From NCBI RefSeq assembly GCF_000687475.1, contig NC_057319.1, positions 4,702,001 to 4,766,000 on the forward strand: DNA of 64,000 bases. The letters are read 5' to 3'. The translations under genes and the position numbers were made by a program. The notes under the pieces are model-generated. The model saw only the letters and a list, made by a program, of their open reading frames with translations. It was not told the origin of the DNA and did not search any database. This document shows, piece after piece, positions 1-10,459 of this stretch (the stretch's first letter is position 1; every line of letters begins with the position of its first letter). This DNA comes from Ustilaginoidea virens. Lineage: Eukaryota; Ascomycota; Sordariomycetes; Hypocreales; Clavicipitaceae.

Positions 1-280
1 ACTTTTTTTCTCTCTCGGTACTGTTTAATAGGTTGCCGGTATTTTCTTCGGTAGGATGCGGGAGTTACTATGCTACAAATAAATCGGTGTTTGCGCCGTT
101 TGACGCAGAGATTGCACGTATTCACACTATATGCCATCTGTCACCAGCTGCCCGCCGTTCCTCACAGCTGTCTGCGCTCGCAAATTTTTTCTTTCCCCCG
201 TGCTTTTCCGTTTTGTTTTTTTCAAAATCATTGACATGCAATTTCTCCAAAAACATCATCCCACAAGCAATAATTCACAT

Positions 281-360
281 CGCACACACACACACACACG
301 CACACACGCAAACACGCACACACACACACACACACACATACACACACACACACACACACA
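281..360. repeat. (CA)n microsatellite directly before a start codon
   Basis: About 80 nt of almost pure CA dinucleotide with a few interruptions (CG, AA, TA). It ends at the base before the ATG of the RGG-repeat gene at 361. Two decayed copies of that gene start near 22,591 and 22,970 (minus strand) carry the same CA tract at the same place, so the tract belongs to the repeated unit and is not a chance neighbour. Positions 1-280 hold no gene I can support. Confidence 0.9.
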
Positions 361-1536
361 ATGACTTGCGGACGGGAAATCCGTGGCAGCGGCCGAAGCG
401 GCAAAGGCGGCCGAGTGGCCCAGGGCGGTAGCAGAGGCTCCCAGAGTGGCTATGGCCGGGGAGGTGGAAGAGGCGGCCAGGGCGGCCGAGGCGGACGGGG
501 CGGCCAAGTCGGCCAACCCGTCTATAGCGGACGGGGCGGCCAAGTCGGCCAACCCGCCTATGGCGGACGGGGCGGCCAAGTCGGCCAACCCGCCTATGGC
601 GGACGGGGCGGCCAAGTCGGCCAACCCGTCTATGGCGGACGAGGCGGCCAGCAAGGCCAAAGGGGACGAGGCGGCCAACGAGGCCAACGAGGACGAGGCG
701 GCCAACAAGGCCAAATGGGCCGAGGCGGGCAGGTGGCCGTATATACCGGCCAGCAACTGCCGTTGCCAATCGTCCACCAGGTGGATCGGATTGAGCACAC
801 TGCCATCGTGGAAGATGGCAGAGTTGTCGCCTCTCTGCCGGTAAACACCAGTCGGCTTGGCGGGCCGCAGACGAACGTGAGCGCTCGCGTTCCAGGCACG
901 GCCGGACAAGTGGTGGTTTTTAATAACCCCCAGGTCATGGCTGCCGTGGCCCAACAGGCCATGGAGGAAGCGGGCACCGACACAGCCTTTGGTTATGTCA
1001 TGCCCGTTGATACCGTGGCCTTTCAACTGGCATCGCGTCGCTTCCGCAGCCATAGGCGACGATTAAATCCGCTAGACTCTCGGGTCTATCGCCTATTGCC
1101 AAATTATGGCGATAGTGGCAGGGTGCAGGATGTCACGGAGAATTCTTCCTTGACTCCTAGGGAGATTGCACGCATTCGTGCATTCTTTACTGAGCCAGTC
1201 CCTGAGCTGGCGTCTATGCATACTCCCGCGCCAGAGACGCCGTCCGCGCCCACATCCGTGCCAGAGCTGGCATCCGTGAGCGTGCCCGCGCCTGCGTCTG
1301 CGCCAGACCCTGCGCCAGGCCCTGCACCTGCAGCGGCTACTGCATATAATGCAGTGCAGCCGACACAGCGTCCGTTGCGGCATATCATCGCTAGGGGTCA
1401 ATTCGGCGAGGAGGACGAAATCGACTATAGCGACGATGAAGTCCAAGTCGACGCAGATGTCCAAGGGGGCGGCGGCGGCGACCGGCCACCCCAGGACTAC
1501 GACGGCGATAGCCACATGAACCTCGACGCCGCATAA
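361..1536 (+). CDS. RGG/glycine-rich repeat protein, orphan
   Basis: Open frame of 391 residues starting at the first ATG after the CA tract. Residues about 1-45 are Gly/Arg/Gln/Ser-rich. Residues about 46-95 are four copies of a 12-residue unit of the form GGRGGQVGQPxY. Residues about 95-118 are three shorter RGG-Q units. The rest is non-repetitive, then a Pro/Ala-rich stretch, then an acidic tail (EEDEIDYSDDE) with a Gly run. RGG/FGG-type repeats are known in RNA-binding and condensate-forming proteins, so RNA binding is a reasonable guess only. I recognise no catalytic domain. The minisatellite coding makes antisense frames look open; those are shadows. Two fragments of its 5' end recur at 22.5-23.0 kb. 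Confidence 0.6.
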   Translation: MTCGREIRGSGRSGKGGRVAQGGSRGSQSGYGRGGGRGGQGGRGGRGGQVGQPVYSGRGGQVGQPAYGGRGGQVGQPAYGGRGGQVGQPVYGGRGGQQGQRGRGGQRGQRGRGGQQGQMGRGGQVAVYTGQQLPLPIVHQVDRIEHTAIVEDGRVVASLPVNTSRLGGPQTNVSARVPGTAGQVVVFNNPQVMAAVAQQAMEEAGTDTAFGYVMPVDTVAFQLASRRFRSHRRRLNPLDSRVYRLLPNYGDSGRVQDVTENSSLTPREIARIRAFFTEPVPELASMHTPAPETPSAPTSVPELASVSVPAPASAPDPAPGPAPAAATAYNAVQPTQRPLRHIIARGQFGEEDEIDYSDDEVQVDADVQGGGGGDRPPQDYDGDSHMNLDAA

Positions 1537-2110
1537 TCCTCGCTTGATAGCGACGGAGTAAGCGCCATTATGCCCTCGGCGTGCCGGGAGTTTGCGAGGA
1601 GAGGAAGGCACGGCAGGGTGGCGAGGATGGCGACGAGGAGGAGGATGCGGCTGAAGTGGGTGTTTTGGAGGGCGTTTCGGGCGCTCAGTCGGTCGATGAG
1701 AGCTTCTTACTCTATTTGGGGGCGGGGGGGGCGGGACCGCGGGGAAAGCGTTAGCTTGCTAGCGCCCTTTGGAAGGGGAAAGAGTGTATCATCGTCCGAG
1801 GCTGTTGCACCTTTTTCGTCTATTGCTTCGGGTTAGAGATGGAGGTTGTCGTCGTCGTCGGGTAGCAGAAGGTGCGGCGTAGGCGAGCGCGGGCGGCTCT
1901 AGTTTCTGCCATGGCGAGTTTGCAGCGACTGTGGAATTGGGCGACAGGGAAGACGTCGTAGCTAGACGCCAATGAATATAACGCGCTGGGCTGCAGTTGG
2001 ACTGGGTGGCATAGATGGTTTAGATCATTGTTTTTTTTTGCAATATAATTCTCTGCGAAAGTCTTATGCATAGGGAGGGGGTAGAGTTAACTTGAATGTC
2101 GGAATCGCTG
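1537..2110. other. Intergenic, no gene seen
   Basis: Purine-rich GAGGA runs near 1600-1670, a short run of G near 1720 and GTCGTC triplets near 1848. No coding frame here looks real. Confidence 0.5.
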
Positions 2111-2124
2111 TCGCAATATGCCCA
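2111..2124. repeat. Isolated inverted terminus of the 13-kb element
   Basis: The 14 bases TCGCAATATGCCCA match, with one mismatch, the outward-facing right end of the element (TCGCAATGTGCCCA sense, seen at about 15,210-15,223). They lie one base outside the left terminus, back to back with it. This could be the end of another copy or a rearrangement scar. Confidence 0.45.
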
Positions 2125-2125
2125 G

Positions 2126-2462
2126 CCCAATTGGGCACATTGCGATGGATGTGCCGCGCAACCGCTGCGCACTATATGGCCACTTTTGCCCCTATGCCCG
2201 GTAGGGCACGCGGGCAGCCCGGCCCGACCTCGCCGATGCCCGTGACTACGCGCACAAAAGAGGCCACATCGTGTAATTCCCCCTCTTTTGCTTCCTTTCC
2301 TACCTTTCTTAGATAGTCATAAGTAAAGCAATAGAATCCGTTGCTCCGCAACCACCCGGTACATCATACTACGCGCGCGACCCTACGTATAAATGGGTAA
2401 CCCTTAATGTGAAACCAATAGGAATCGTCAGACAGTCGGTTAGTTAGTAAGTCACAACTAGT
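2126..2462 (+). repeat. Left terminal inverted repeat
   Basis: Pairs in reverse orientation with about 14,885-15,229. Shared stretches include GGGCACATTGCG, GGCCACTTTTGCCCC, the block around GTAAAGCAATAGAATCC (near 2321) and the block around CAGACAGTCGGTTAG (near 2431). Differences are largely C/T or G/A, consistent with RIP. It contains no gene. Confidence 0.85.
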
Positions 2463-5400
2463 AGCTTATTTACTACTTTTTATTAGCAAATAGCCGATTT
2501 TTCCAGGGTATATTTTTTACTAGATTTTACTAGTAAAAAGTCGATTTTTCCAGGCTGGATTTTTTACTAGATTTTACTAGCAAAAAGTCGATTTTTCTAG
2601 GCTGGATTTTTTACTAGATTTTACTAGCAAAAAGTCGAATTTTCCAGGTCGGATTTTTTACTAGATTTTGCTAGTAAAAAGTCGATTTTTCCAGCTCGGA
2701 TTTTTTACTAGATTTTACTAGCAAAAAGCCGATTTTTCCAGGCTATATTTTTTACTAGATTTTACTAGTAAAAATCGGATTTTTCTAGGCTATATTTTTT
2801 ACTAAATTTTACTAGCAAAAAGTCGATTTTTCCAGGCTGGATTTTTTACTAGATTTTACTAGCCAAAAGTCGATTTTTCCAGGTCGGATTTTTTACTAGA
2901 TTTTTCTAGCAAAAAGTCGATTTTTCCAGGGTGTGTTTTTTACTAGATTTTACTAGCAAATAGTGGATTTTCTAGGGTTAGATTTTTTACTAGATTTTAC
3001 TAGTAAAAAGCAGATTTTTTCCAGCCTAGATTTTTTACTAGATTTTACTAGTAAAAAGCCGATTTTTCTAGGGTGCGTTTTTTACTAGATTTTACTAGTA
3101 AAAAGTTGATTTTTCCGGGGTCGGAGTTTTTACTAGATTTTACTAGTAAAAAGTGGATTTTTTCCAGCCTAGATTTTTTACTAGATTTTACTAGTAAAAA
3201 GTCGATTTTTCCAGGCTATGTTTTTTATTAGATTTTACTAGCAAAAAGTCGATTTTTCCAGGGTACGTTTTTTACTAGATTTTACTAGTAAATAGTGGAT
3301 TTTTCTAGGCTGGATTTTTTACTAGATTTTACTAGCAAAAAGTCGATTTTTTTAGGGTCGGATTTTTCACTAGATTTTACTAGTAAAAAGTCGATTTTTC
3401 TAGGGTCGGATTTTTTACTAGATTTTACTAGTAAATAGTGGATTTTTCCAGGCTGGATTTTTTACTACTTTTTACTAGCAAAAGGCCGATTTTTCCAGGG
3501 TCAGATTTTTTACTACTTTTTACTAGCAAAAGGCCGATTTTTCCAGGGTCGGATTTTTTACTACTTTTTACTAATAAAAAGTGGATTTTTCCAGGGTCGG
3601 ATTTTTAACTAGATTTTACTAGTAAAAAGCCGATTTTTCCAGGCTATATTTTTTACTAGATTTTACTAGCAAAAAGTCGATTTTTCCAGGGTCGGATTTT
3701 TTACTAGATTTTACTAGTAAAAAGTCGATTTTTCCAGGGTCGGATTTTTTACTAGATTTTACTAGTAAAAAGTCGATTTTTCTAGGGTCAGATTTTTTAC
3801 TACTTTTTACTAGCAAAAGGCCGATTTTTCCAGCGTCGGATTTTTTACTACTTTTTACTAGCAAAAAGTGGATTTTTCTAGGATCGGATTTTTAACTAGA
3901 TTTTACTAGTAAAAAGCCGATTTTTCCAGGGTACGTTTTTTACTAAATTTTACTAGTAAATAGTAGATTTTTCCAGGCTGGATTTTTTACTAGATTTTAC
4001 TAGTAAAAAGTGGATTTTTTCCAGGGTACGTTTTTTACTAAATTTTACTAGTAAATAGTAGATTTTTCCAGGCTAGATTTTTTACTAGATTTTACTAGTA
4101 AAAAGTGGATTTTTTCCAGCCTAGATTTTTTACTAGATTTTACTAGTAAAAAGTCGATTTTTCCAGGCTATATTTTTTACTAGATTTTACTAGCAAAAAG
4201 TCGATTTTTCTAGGCTAGATTTTTTACTAGATTTTACTAGCAAAACGTCGAATTTTCCAGGTCGGAGTTTTTACTAGATTTTGCTAGTAAAAAGTCGATT
4301 TTTCCAAGGTCGGATTTTTTACTAGATTTTACTAGCAAAAAGTCGATTTTTCCAGGCTATATTTTTTACTAGATTTTACTAGTAAAAATCAGATTTTTCT
4401 AGGCTATATTTTTTACTAAATTTTACTAGCAAAAAGTCGATTTTTCCAGGCTGGATTTTTTACTAGATTTTACTAGCAAAAAGTCGAATTTTCCAGGTCG
4501 GATTTTTTACTAGATTTTACTAGCAAAAAGTCGATTTTTCCAGGCTATATTTTTTACTAGATTTTACTAGCAAAAAGTCGATTTTTCCAGGCTATATTTT
4601 TTACTAGATTTTACTAGTAAAAAGTCGATTTTTCCAGGCTACGTTTTTTACTAGATTTTACTAGTAAATAGTGGATTTTTCTAGGCTAGATTTTTTACTA
4701 GATTTTACTAGTAAAAAGTCGATTTTTCCAGGGTTGGATTTTTTACTAGATTTTACTAGTAAAAAGTCGATTTTTCCAGGCTATATTTTTTACTAGATTT
4801 TACTAGCAAAAAGTCGATTTTTCCAGGCTATATTTTTTACTAGATTTTACTAGCAAAAAGTCGATTTTTCTAGGGTGCGTTTTTTACTAGATTTTACTAG
4901 CAAAAAGTCGATTTTTCCAGGGTGCGTTTTTTACTAGATTTTACTAGCAAAAAGTCGATTTTTCCAGGCTATATTTTTTACTAGATTTTACTAGCAAAAA
5001 GTCGATTTTTCCAGGCTATATTTTTTACTAGATTTTACTAGCAAAAAGTCGATTTTTCTAGGGTGCGTTTTTTACTAGATTTTACTAGCAAAAAGTCGAT
5101 TTTTCCAGGGTGCGTTTTTTACTAGATTTTACTAGCAAAAAGTCGATTTTTCCAGGCTATATTTTTTACTAGATTTTACTAGCAAAAAGTCGATTTTTCC
5201 AGGCTATATTTTTTACTAGATTTTACTAGCAAAAAGTCGATTTTTCCAGGCTATATTTTTTACTAGATTTTACTAGCAAAAAGTCGATTTTTCCAGGCTA
5301 TATTTTTTACTAGATTTTACTAGCAAAAAGTCGATTTTTCTAGGGTGCGTTTTTTACTAGATTTTACTAGCAAAAAGTCGATTTTTCCAGGGTGCGTTTT

Positions 5401-5705
5401 TTACTACTTTTTACTAGCAAAAAGCCGATTTTTCCAGGGTCGGATTTTTTACTAGATTTTACTAGCAAAAAGTCGATTTTTCTAGGGTGCGTTTTTTTAC
5501 TAGATTTTACTAGTAAAAAGTGGATTTTTCTAAAGTCGGATTTTTTACTAGATTTTACTAGCAAAAAGCCGATTTTTCCAGCCTAGATTTTTTACTAGAT
5601 TTTACTAGTAAAATATCGATTTTTCCAGCCTAGATTTTTTACTAAATTTTACTAGTAAAAAGCCGATTTTTCCAGAGTCCGTTTTTTACTAGATTTTACT
5701 AGTAA
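2463..5705 (+). repeat. 47-bp hairpin satellite, block 1 (plus polarity)
   Basis: Roughly 69 tandem units with a period of 47 bp; successive CCAGG motifs at about 5105, 5152 and 5199 show the spacing. A typical unit is a T-run, ACTAG, ATTTTA, CTAG(T/C), AAAAAG, (T/C/G)CGATTTTTC(C/T)AG, then a variable 5-6 nt such as GGTCGGA, GCTATA, GGTGCG or GCTGGA. The arms TTTTTACTAG and CTAGTAAAAA are exact inverted complements 6 nt apart. Lines of short open frames here (LVKSSKKSD and similar) are the array read in frame and are not genes. Confidence 0.95.
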
Positions 5706-7290
5706 AAAATATACCCTGGAAAAATCCACTTTTTACTAGTAAAATCTAGTAAAAAAACGCACCCTGGAAAAATGTACTTTTTACTAGTATAATCTAGTAA
5801 AAAATCCAACCCTGGAAAAATCCACTTTTTGCTTATAAAATCTAGTAAAAAATATACTCTAGAAAAATCGACTTTTTGCTAGTAAAATCTAGTAAAAAAC
5901 CCGACTTTGGAAAAATCGGCTTTTTACTAGTAAAATTTAGTAAAAAATATAGCCTAGAAAAATCCGATTTTTACTAGTAAAATCTAGTAAAAAACATAGC
6001 CTAGAAAAATCCGCTTTTTGCTAGTAAAATCTAGTAAAAAATCCGACCCTAGAAAAATCCACTATGTGCTAATAAAATCTAGTAAAAAACGCACCCTAGA
6101 AAAATCGACTTTTTGCTAGTAAAATCTAGTAAAAAATGCACCCTGGAAAAATCCACTTTTTACTAGTAAAATCTAGTAAAAAACGCACCCTGGAAAAATC
6201 GGCTTTTTATTAGTAAAATCTAGTAAAAAACGCACCCTGGAAAAATCGACTTTTTGCTAGTAAAATTTAGTAAAAAATATAGCCTGGAAAAATCCACTTT
6301 TTACTAGTAAAATCTAGTAAAAAATGCACCCTAGAAAAATCGACTTTTTGCTAGTAAAATCTAGTAAAAAACCCGACCTTAGAAAAATCGGCTTTTTGCT
6401 AGTAAAATTTAGTAAAAAATATAGCCTGGAAAAATCCACTTTTTACTAGTAAAATCTAGTAAAAAATGCACCCTAGAAAAATCGACTTTTTGCTAGTAAA
6501 ATCTAGTAAAAAACCCGACCTTAGAAAAATCGGCTTTTTGCTAGTAAAATTTAGTAAAAAATATAGCCTGGAAAAATCCGATTTTTACTAGTAAAATCTA
6601 GTAAAAAACGTAGCCTGGAAAAATCCGCTTTTTGCTAGTAAAATCTATTAAAAAATCCGACCCTGGAAAAATCCACTATTTGCTAGTAAAATCTAGTAAA
6701 AAATCCGACCTGGAAAAATCGACATTTTACTAGTAAAATCTAGTAAAAAATCTAGGCTGGAAAAATCGGCTTTTTGCTAGTAAAATCTAGTAAAAAACGG
6801 ACTCTAGAAAAATCGGCTTTTTACTAGTAAAATCTAGTAAAAAATATACTCTGGAAAAATCGACTTTTTACTATTAAAATCTAGTAAAAAACGCACCCTG
6901 GAAAAATCGACTTTTTACTAATAAAATCTAGTAAAAAATCCGACCTGGAAAAATCGATATTTTACTAGTAAAATCTAGTAAAAAATCTAGGCTGGAAAAA
7001 TCGGCTTTTTACTAGTAAAATCTAGTAAAAAATCCAACTTTAGAAAAATCCACTTTTTACTAATAAAATCTAGTAAAAAAACGCACTCTAGAAAAATCGA
7101 CTTCTTGCTAGTAAAATCTAGTAAAAAATCCGACCCTAGAAAAATCGGCTTTTTGCTAGTAAAAAGTAGTAAAAAACGCACCTTAGAAAAAGCCACTTTT
7201 TACTAGTCAAATCTAGTAAAAAACGCACCCTGGAAAAATCGACTTTTTACTAATAAAATCTAGTAAAAAATCCAACCTAGAAAAATCGAT
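5706..7290 (-). repeat. 47-bp hairpin satellite, block 2 (minus polarity)
   Basis: The same 47-bp unit in reverse complement (CCTGGAAAAATC, then CTAGTAAAAT, then CTAGTAAAAAA), roughly 34 units. The polarity flips inside one unit near 5700, where ATTTTACTAGTAAAAAAT joins the two directions without a spacer. Divergence between units looks similar to that in block 1. Confidence 0.95.
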
Positions 7291-7294
7291 ATTT

Positions 7295-7545
7295 TTGTAA
7301 AGGACTGGCCCTAGGGCTACTGCGAATAGGCATCAAATATATATATTAAATAGACTAAGGAGGAAAGAGAGAGAACCCGAATAGGGGCCTCTAAGGAGTC
7401 TATTTATGCCTATACGTAATATAAGCCGAGTCCTTAGTAAGGCCTTATAACCCTATACCGATACTCCCTAGGCTAATCGCGGGCATAGCCTAAGTCCTAG
7501 CCATATTATAGCGTGGGCATAGCTTAAGCCTATAATATACTCCCC
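7295..7545 (-). mobile_element. LTR-like sequence of a decayed retrotransposon
   Basis: Read on the minus strand, a purine-rich tract (GTAGAGGAGGGGAG) is followed by TATATTATAGGC and about 250 bp later by GTCCTTTACA. This is what a 3' LTR bounded by TG...CA with a preceding polypurine tract looks like once RIP has turned TG into TA. The CTTTACA edge abuts the satellite array. The matching 5' LTR was not found at the other side of the core. Confidence 0.45.
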
Positions 7546-9400
7546 TCCTCTACTTTAAAATCGGAAAATCGCCTTCTGATATTAATCGGTCTTCCGCTAG
7601 GGACTAATTATATCACTAATTACTATGCCGCGATATCCTTAAATCCGTATATAGGCTAATTGCTAGGTATAGGAAGGATTCGGCTGTAAGTATAGCAGAT
7701 ATAGCTATATAATCGAAAGGAATCGTATAATTATTAATTAAAAGTAATATAGTAGAAGCGTATAGAAGTTTATCGTCGCGCTACTAGCTAAAGGTTAACT
7801 AATACAGCTAGGAATATTATAAAAAATTTTTCGCTAGCTGCCAGCTAGAAATCTCCCTATAGTCTTTATTATTTTTTATTAGGGGCTTTTTTCCTTCCTC
7901 CCTTCTTCCTATTAAGGCTATTAAAAAGTATTAAAGGTCCCTATCGTCGTAAATTTATCCTACTTTAAACCTATAATATATGCTAATCGGTTAAAGTATT
8001 ATTGCCGCCCTAATCGCATTAGTATCCTTACCGAATTCTATCTCTATAGTAGTTAGCTGCTAATTCCTCTTATAGCGAGACCTATTTAAACCCTTTGTAA
8101 AGCCTATTAGTAGGTCTTAAATCCCTATCTATATCGCGAGCGTCTTATACTAACCTTATTTAGAACCTAAATATATCCTTATCTACTATTAATAATACCC
8201 CTATTAGAGGGGGATTAAGTCCTACTTATCCTTAGAAGCTATACTATACTACTAGCGATTATCTCCTAAAGGGGAACTCTTTAGATAAAGAGTATTAGTA
8301 TATAAAAGATAAAGAGTTCCTATGCGATAGATATACTAAGCATATATAATCGACCGGAGAGCTATCTATCTATAAGCGTTATAGAAGAGTAAAAGGGTAT
8401 AAAAGCTATACTAATTCTTATATATCTTATGTATAGCTTAATTAATATCTCGCGTGGAACTTTATACTATAATATATCTTATGCAGCTAGATTAAGGCAG
8501 TAAAGGAAGGGAGGGCTATTATAGAGCCTAGGTATCTTAAGATGGATATATAAAAGGCGCATACCGCTATTTTAACCTCTGAGTTTCGGGCTTTAAATAA
8601 TTAATAGTATCGTGCTTTTACTGCCGAGTAGGTGGCCCCCTGCGCCCTATATTTGGCATTTAGGCTAAAAGATGCCTCTAGTATAGCTTCTGCTATATCT
8701 ATAGTATTAATGCCCTCCCGGCGCTAGGCTAGGTCTATTATAGATCTCGCACCTATACTAAATATTATAAAGGAGATATAAATAGAAGCCTAGGAATATT
8801 ATATTAAGATAGAGCAGTATTAGGTTAAAGCTTAATATCCCTAATTGCCCCCGCCCCTATCTCGGCCCGCCCTCCCTGCGTATTATATAAGGGGGGAACT
8901 ATCGTACGACTAAAGCGGCTAATACTATATAGAGGCTCTACTGCCGCTAATATAAAGGTATCTAATGCAACTACTATAATAGCAGATAGACCCCGCTCTA
9001 TAGCCCCCTATACCCTTACTATTTTTATCGCAGCTGCTACTATAGATACCGTATTATCTAGCCTTATCTCGTTAAGGGATCTTATCGTCTCCTAATATGC
9101 CCCTACTATATTCGCCTTATAGTAGCCTATAGACTCTGTTATATCGTAGATATATAGGGAATTATCCCCGTCTAATATATAGCCTATATATGTATCCTAC
9201 CCTATAAGGACCTTTACCGCTACCGGCCTATATACTGCTATAGGAATAAGAGGAGGCTTAAAGAGGGGAAGAGTGGCCCTAGGATAAGGCGTATTAAGGG
9301 TAATCCTATATTGGCCTCCGGTCCGGTTTATTATATATATATATTTTTTTTTTTATATATTTTTATTATTTTATTTTTTTTTTCCTTATAGTAATAGGTA
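7546..9400. other. AT-rich, RIP-decayed repeat DNA
   Basis: Dense in TA, TAG, CTA and TATA steps on both strands, with no open frame of useful length. C and G survive mainly in CC/GG and GCC contexts, as RIP leaves behind. Probably retroelement, but I could not read a domain here. A pyrimidine-rich and AT run lies near 9,340-9,390. Confidence 0.6.
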
Positions 9401-9439
9401 TTTAGCATTATTTACTAGTCTAATAGACCCCGTTTTAAG

Positions 9440-9640
9440 ACCTAGCTAGGCCTATTATAAGTCCTAATATCCCCCTATTTAGCCTTAAATATTTCCCGTA
9501 TAGTAGTATCCTTAAAGTTTTCTAGGGGTTCCTATATTAGTAAATTATACCTTTTCTATTTTATAAATATATTGCATTTCTATCCTTAGCCTTATATATT
9601 CTTTACTGCAAATATCTCTTTAACTTTATACTCCTTATAT
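9440..9640 (-). pseudogene. Decayed chromodomain of a Ty3/gypsy polyprotein
   Basis: On the minus strand one frame reads K-stop-KRYNLLI-stop-EPLENFKDTTIREIF. Both stops are TAG where the family has Trp (TGG) in the K-W-K-G-Y ... W-E-P-x-E-N-L core, the change RIP makes. The W-E-P-x-E-N motif and its downstream acidic stretch are diagnostic of chromovirus C-terminal chromodomains. Inactive relic. Confidence 0.6.
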
Positions 9641-10039
9641 AGGTTTATAGAGTCTTAGGGGAGGATAAATAGGGGCCTAAGTTATATATCGGTTATTACC
9701 TAACTAAGTAATAGATTAAAAGCAGCTTATTTAATTAGGTTAATATAAAAAACCAGATAAATACCTTATAGGATATCGAGCTAGATATTAAGTAGTAATA
9801 AGATAGCAATAATAGTATATTTAATAGAGACCTAATCGAGCTTCTTATATAGGTAGTTCGTTTTAATATTCTAGAGGTTTAACTATATTTAGTCGCTAAC
9901 CTAAAAGCATTTGGCCGGATATTATAAATAGTTAGTAGTATTTTACTATTATTATTATGCGAAGGCGATAATAGCTTAGGCTAATTCTTATCCCTTTTTA
10001 AAGTTATTAAGAAAGAGAGCTATATACCCCTTTAGGGTA

Positions 10040-10420
10040 GTTAAGCTTAGGGTTACCTCTAGAGGTAGGGCGATAATCAGAATATCGAACCTATTAAATA
10101 GCTAGTTTAGGCTAAACCTAGTAATAGATAATATCTAGTTATTTAATGCGAATTAATATGCCGCGAGATAGTATAGCCAATCGTACTAATTAAAGGAAAT
10201 TATAATATAGAGGACTGCCTATACCTTTTAGTTTATTCGCTTTATACTACTATTAGTTTAGGGGTAGTATGCTATTAAAAGAAGTTGCTTAGTCCCGGCT
10301 AATTTATATAGTATAGACTAAAATTAGCCTACCTAATCTAAACCTTAATCGCTAATAATCTCCTTAGGAAAGCTATAAAAGCATTATTAATACTATTAGA
10401 ACCGCTCTATATAGTCTTCT
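10040..10420 (-). pseudogene. Decayed retroviral-type integrase core (Ty3/gypsy)
   Basis: Minus-strand frame with many TAG/TAA codons but clear family sequence: D-stop-VG-stop-F-stop-SILYKLAGTKQLLLIAYYP, then KRYRQ, then YDWLYYLAAY-stop-FALNN. Intact gypsy integrases carry D-R-G-x-x-F...L...G..x-x-x-S-T-A-Y-H-P-Q-T-D-G-x-x-E-R at this place, then D-W...Y-L...A-x-N. It lies upstream, in minus orientation, of the chromodomain, in the correct order for a chromovirus. Confidence 0.7.
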
Positions 10421-10459
10421 ACTTTTATTAAGTATATAGCTTCTAATTAGATATATTGC

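Noticed and set aside
1..280. Telomeric or chromosome end
   Set aside because: No TTAGGG-type repeats at the left edge; the edge is simply the window limit.
256..1053. 265-codon minus-strand frame opposite the RGG gene
   Set aside because: Repeat-driven antisense frame (AAPSAIGGLAD units) running into the CA tract; the plus frame starts exactly after the conserved boundary and is preferred.
3619..3864. Short repeat proteins LVKSSKKSD... and LLDFTSKK...
   Set aside because: Direct translations of the 47-bp satellite in frames without stops.
2463..7290. CRISPR-like array
   Set aside because: Period is regular, but the constant part fills most of the unit, the variable 5-6 nt are not spacers, polarity flips within the array, and the genome is eukaryotic.
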